NCBI GenBank assembly: GCA_902793465.1
Contig: CADBDT010000011.1
Coordinates: forward strand, 1 to 64,000
Direction of reading: 5' to 3'
DNA length: 64,000 nt
Source: an uncultured Coriobacteriaceae bacterium
GTDB taxonomy: Bacteria > Actinomycetota > Coriobacteriia > Coriobacteriales > Atopobiaceae
The notes below the pieces were generated by a model. The model was not told the DNA's origin, ran no database searches, and saw only the letters and a list, made by a program, of their open reading frames with translations. Both the position numbers and the translations under genes were made by a program. Below are positions 62,301 to 64,000 of this stretch, one piece after another (the first letter of the stretch is position 1; every line of letters starts with the position of its first letter).

Positions 62301-63797
62301 GAACAAACGGCAGTTGCCGCAGGCGACTACGAAACCATTAGGGGTACGACCTCGGCAACTGATGCCGATGAGTACTACGCCGTTCTAGAGGTTAAGGACA
62401 CGACCAACACATGCTGGGAGGGTAGCAACAGTACGACACATCGCATCGAATGGTCTATCGAGGAGTGTCCCATCTCGGAGGCGAGCGTTTCCGGCCTGGG
62501 TTCTTATGTGTACAACGGCGCAGCGCAAACACCAAAGCCAACGCTTACGTTTAACGGCAAGGCGCTTAAGGAGGGAACTGACTACGGGCTATCCTATGCA
62601 AACAACGTTAATGTGGGCGCCGCCACGGTTACCATCTCGACCAAAGATAGCGAAAACTTTAAAGGCACCAACAAGGCAACGTTTAATATTTTGCCAGCGT
62701 CGTTGAGCAACGCTACCGTCTCGGGTCCCTCCACGCAACTGTATTCGGACAAGTTCCTTACGCCCAGGCCTACGGTAACTCTCGCAGGCAAAACTTTGCG
62801 CGAGGGGATCGACTACACGCTTGCCTACTCCAATAACCGCAACGTGGGCATAGCCACAGTAACCATAACGGGCAAGGGCAACTACACTGGCACCAAGGTG
62901 TCCACGTTCAAGATAGAGAGACAGCCTTGCACCGTGGCATATCGCTCGCACGTGCAGAAGGTCGGTTGGCAGGACTGGGTACGCAACGGCTCCACAAGCG
63001 GGACGGTCGGACAGGCCTTGCGTCTCGAGAGCGTAAACCTCAAGCTAGAGGGACAACCCTGCGCCGGGGGCATCGAGTACCGCAGCCACGTGCAGGGCAT
63101 CGGCTGGGAGGGCTCGTGGAAGCGCGACGGCGCCACCAGCGGGACGGTGGGCCAGGCGCGCCGCCTCGAGGCCGTACAGGTTCGGCTTACCGGGCAGATG
63201 GCCGAACACTACGACGTGTGGTACCGCGCCCACGTCCAGCAGGTGGGTTGGATGGGCTGGGCCAAGAACGGCCAGATTGCGGGTACTACGGGCCAGGCGC
63301 GCCGTCTCGAGGCACTCGAGGTATTGGTGCTGCAAAAGGGTTCCGCAGCACCTGGCCCCACGATAGACGAATTAAGGAAGCAGCTTGTTGGCTACAGCAC
63401 GCATGTCCAGCGCATTGGCTGGCAAGGCCAGGTTTATGACGGTGCCGTAGGCGGGACGGTTGGCCAGGCCCTACGTCTTGAAGGCATACAGATAGGATTG
63501 CAGCTACAGCCCTATACGGGAAGCATCGAGTACCGCAGCCACGTGCAGGGCATCGGCTGGGAGGGCTCGTGGCAGCGCGACGGCGCCACCAGCGGGACGG
63601 TGGGCCAGGCACGCCGCCTCGAGGCCGTACAGGTTCGGCTTACGGGGCAGATGGCCGAGCACTACGACGTGTGGTACCGCGCCCACGTGCAGCGCGAGGG
63701 CTGGATGGACTGGGTGCGCAACGGACAGATCGCGGGTACCGCGGGCCAGGCACTCCGCCTCGAGGCGATTCAGATCAAGCTGACTCCCAAAAGCTGA
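59307..63797 (+). CDS. Subtilisin-like (S8) protease with Big2 and ChW repeats
   Basis: A 1496-residue exported protease. ATG at 59307 after TTGGGGGAT; a hydrophobic signal-like N-terminus, then a Ser/Ala/Pro-rich segment and a propeptide-like part (about 105-240). The catalytic triad: Asp314 (VIDNGFNDSHEDL), His354 (HGIHVAG), Ser534 (SGTSMAAPHVSG), with SAGNE. Next come about four Big2-type Ig domains (SSNxxVxTVxxxGxVTAxxxG), three repeats with YTGxxLTPxPxVTLxG, then six ChW repeats (YRSHVQGIGW...GTVGQARRLEAV) that in clostridia bind the cell surface. No sortase signal, so attachment is likely through ChW. Two ChW blocks are nearly identical in DNA (63069-63237 and 63522-63690). Confidence 0.9.
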   Translation: MHLHKRTRTIVAILLVLCVVAVALFTRIPAQTPSQPAGQPMPSGSAQKSDEPPVPNDSASVPAQTDATDVQADGSTSAPSASSVSDNASEAAVHEGTASAEANSVSEDLQRQVNAAIPRAERTTVAKNAAYEPGVVLASVSKGTTPAQFSQAIAEAGIKTVQQNGVEAVTDDLVLAKLAADASLDDAIYELESTGVAKGAQPNYIYEIAEELVPENPQAASDTKTTNDISTLKPSDESNLATEVGPVEPTAVEEQSDAQPTTSVQSTSFTAARDALNDTHAREQWGLDSIDALDAWEYPPLKNATTTVGVGVIDNGFNDSHEDLVDNIRSTYNATTKVENVPVPCPPGTPNADHGIHVAGIVAATSNNNKGISGVGFNHLKLSLVRLTDENNPERISTDVVAQGFEYLIKHKDQYNIRVASMSIGGKVSSLPPNDDAILAKIDKAYEQGIVTVASAGNETGTAIPPYINYPSDYETVVSVINLRNTNSNDPKSVEKSSTSNYNALGEKSKNISAPGTDIYSTYPSGYGNMSGTSMAAPHVSGVVGLMFAVNPKLSAAQAKNLLYSSARDIGTEDWDETYGYGEVNAAAAVRAAAAGTIAGPEYLATGSQATYTLGPDFEGWRFSSSNPDVLTISTNGAATAVSAGIVTVSASNGSSSVTQQVTVLGPITGTNFVAKDGSASLSITTPDGCSDLAWEWSSSNEPAATVTNNGEVNGHSVGTTTITATLRANPNVSLSHTVTVYDTLQGDVYVPVERTANLTPVIPSGFENPTVSWSSANEQVATVTASDNKGEVTAKKAGGAAIVCTITSDKQSVTNIWPVYVYGPIEGNTRVGIGQSTQLKVAGVSGVEDLQTGWTWSLYEGSSNEVATVSDSGVVTGRQPGTVTVTATRGTEPNTASFSHTMEVTTLSLANAKVTIPKQTYTGSKLTPAPAVTLNGTTLVAGTDHEVVDQNIVNVGSYNVVIQGKGVYAGTATGNFVVEPKRLTPPKPKTGLVYNGSEQTAVAAGDYETIRGTTSATDADEYYAVLEVKDTTNTCWEGSNSTTHRIEWSIEECPISEASVSGLGSYVYNGAAQTPKPTLTFNGKALKEGTDYGLSYANNVNVGAATVTISTKDSENFKGTNKATFNILPASLSNATVSGPSTQLYSDKFLTPRPTVTLAGKTLREGIDYTLAYSNNRNVGIATVTITGKGNYTGTKVSTFKIERQPCTVAYRSHVQKVGWQDWVRNGSTSGTVGQALRLESVNLKLEGQPCAGGIEYRSHVQGIGWEGSWKRDGATSGTVGQARRLEAVQVRLTGQMAEHYDVWYRAHVQQVGWMGWAKNGQIAGTTGQARRLEALEVLVLQKGSAAPGPTIDELRKQLVGYSTHVQRIGWQGQVYDGAVGGTVGQALRLEGIQIGLQLQPYTGSIEYRSHVQGIGWEGSWQRDGATSGTVGQARRLEAVQVRLTGQMAEHYDVWYRAHVQREGWMDWVRNGQIAGTAGQALRLEAIQIKLTPKS

Positions 63798-63827
63798 CAG
63801 GGGGTCAGACGCCCTGTCAGCTTTTTC
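63792..63827 (+). terminator. Rho-independent terminator overlapping the stop codon
   Basis: AGCTGACAGGG pairs with CCCTGTCAGCT, followed by TTTTT. The TGA stop of the subtilase lies inside the left arm. Confidence 0.85.
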
Positions 63828-63928
63828 CATGTGAGGATTGTGGTTACGCCGCCACGAGCTTGTTGCGCCCAGGCAATTGGCGGAAAATAGTGCGTTAGTG
63901 ATAGTCAACTTATATAGAGGACTTGCCT

Positions 63929-64000
63929 TTGGACTTCTTACGTGCGCATCAGCTCGACATAATGCTGTTTCTTAGCGGAAGCTGCGGCATTCTGGCCATA
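63929..64000 (+). CDS. Start of a membrane protein gene, cut by window edge
   Basis: A TTG at 63929 with AGAGGAC upstream begins LDFLRAHQLDIMLFLSGSCG, a sequence resembling the N-terminus of membrane GGDEF-type sensor proteins of Coriobacteriia. Only 24 codons are visible and no stop appears, so both the start choice and identity are tentative. Confidence 0.4.
   Translation, partial: MDFLRAHQLDIMLFLSGSCGILAI

Overview
The window looks like chromosomal DNA of a moderately high-GC actinobacterium of the class Coriobacteriia (Olsenella/Atopobiaceae/Collinsella-like). This rests on recognised protein families (clostripain lipoproteins, DUF6765, DUF308/HdeD, Spy0128-type pilin-like surface proteins, ChW-repeat subtilase, NHLM-type peptide exporter), Gram-positive sortase signals and intergenic palindromes of a kind common in that group. 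It is inference, not a search result. No rRNA, tRNA or CRISPR was seen.

Layout. 1-2.8 kb: the 3' part of a large unrecognised protein and a DUF1269-like glycine-zipper protein. 2.8-5 kb: a scar of duplicated gene ends and an AAA-ATPase/PD-(D/E)XK gene. 5-9.3 kb: a LytS-like kinase with a SARP/BTAD-type response regulator, a clostripain (C11) lipoprotein and a 49-aa peptide ending in a GG-type segment. 9.4-11.3 kb: a decayed toxin-antitoxin locus, a Nif11-leader peptide with a zinc-ribbon-like core and an ATPase fragment. 11.4-23.7 kb: subtilase, GGDEF protein, degenerate EAL protein, carboxylesterase, VOC protein, sialate O-acetylesterase-like protein, STAS protein and PAP2 phosphatase. 24-34.5 kb: an AT-richer ATPase, a 2566-aa glycine-repeat surface protein and another decayed PD-(D/E)XK gene, with many palindromes. 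35-40.6 kb: M15 peptidase, MATE transporter and small membrane proteins. 40.8-45.8 kb: a three-gene NHLM-type exporter (accessory protein, peptidase-domain ABC protein, second ABC protein). 46-51.7 kb: membrane proteins, DUF6765 protein, pilin-like adhesin. 51.8-58.8 kb: a minus-strand array with a PqqD-like protein carrying a Tat-like signal, a frameshifted radical SAM/SPASM maturase, a 155-aa CxC-rich peptide, a TPR lipoprotein, a U32-like protein and a B12-type radical SAM enzyme. 59.3-63.8 kb: a 1496-aa subtilase with Big2 and ChW repeats; the next gene just begins at the right edge.

Two peptide-modification or export themes stand out. One is the 58.8-51.8 kb array, whose cysteine-rich peptide is a plausible unusual RiPP substrate. 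The other is the NHLM-type exporter, whose C39 domain has lost the Cys, His and Asp expected for catalysis while two leader-like small peptides lie about 30 kb away beside a clostripain. A third is regulatory: two 7+4+7 direct-repeat sites, one upstream of the kinase/regulator operon and one upstream of the DUF1269-like gene, fit the known binding geometry of SARP-type regulators.

The intergenic DNA is crowded with a REP-like palindrome family built around a GGG(R)TACTCCC core, plus other hairpin families, a MITE-like element and several gene remnants. The region has evidently been rearranged repeatedly.
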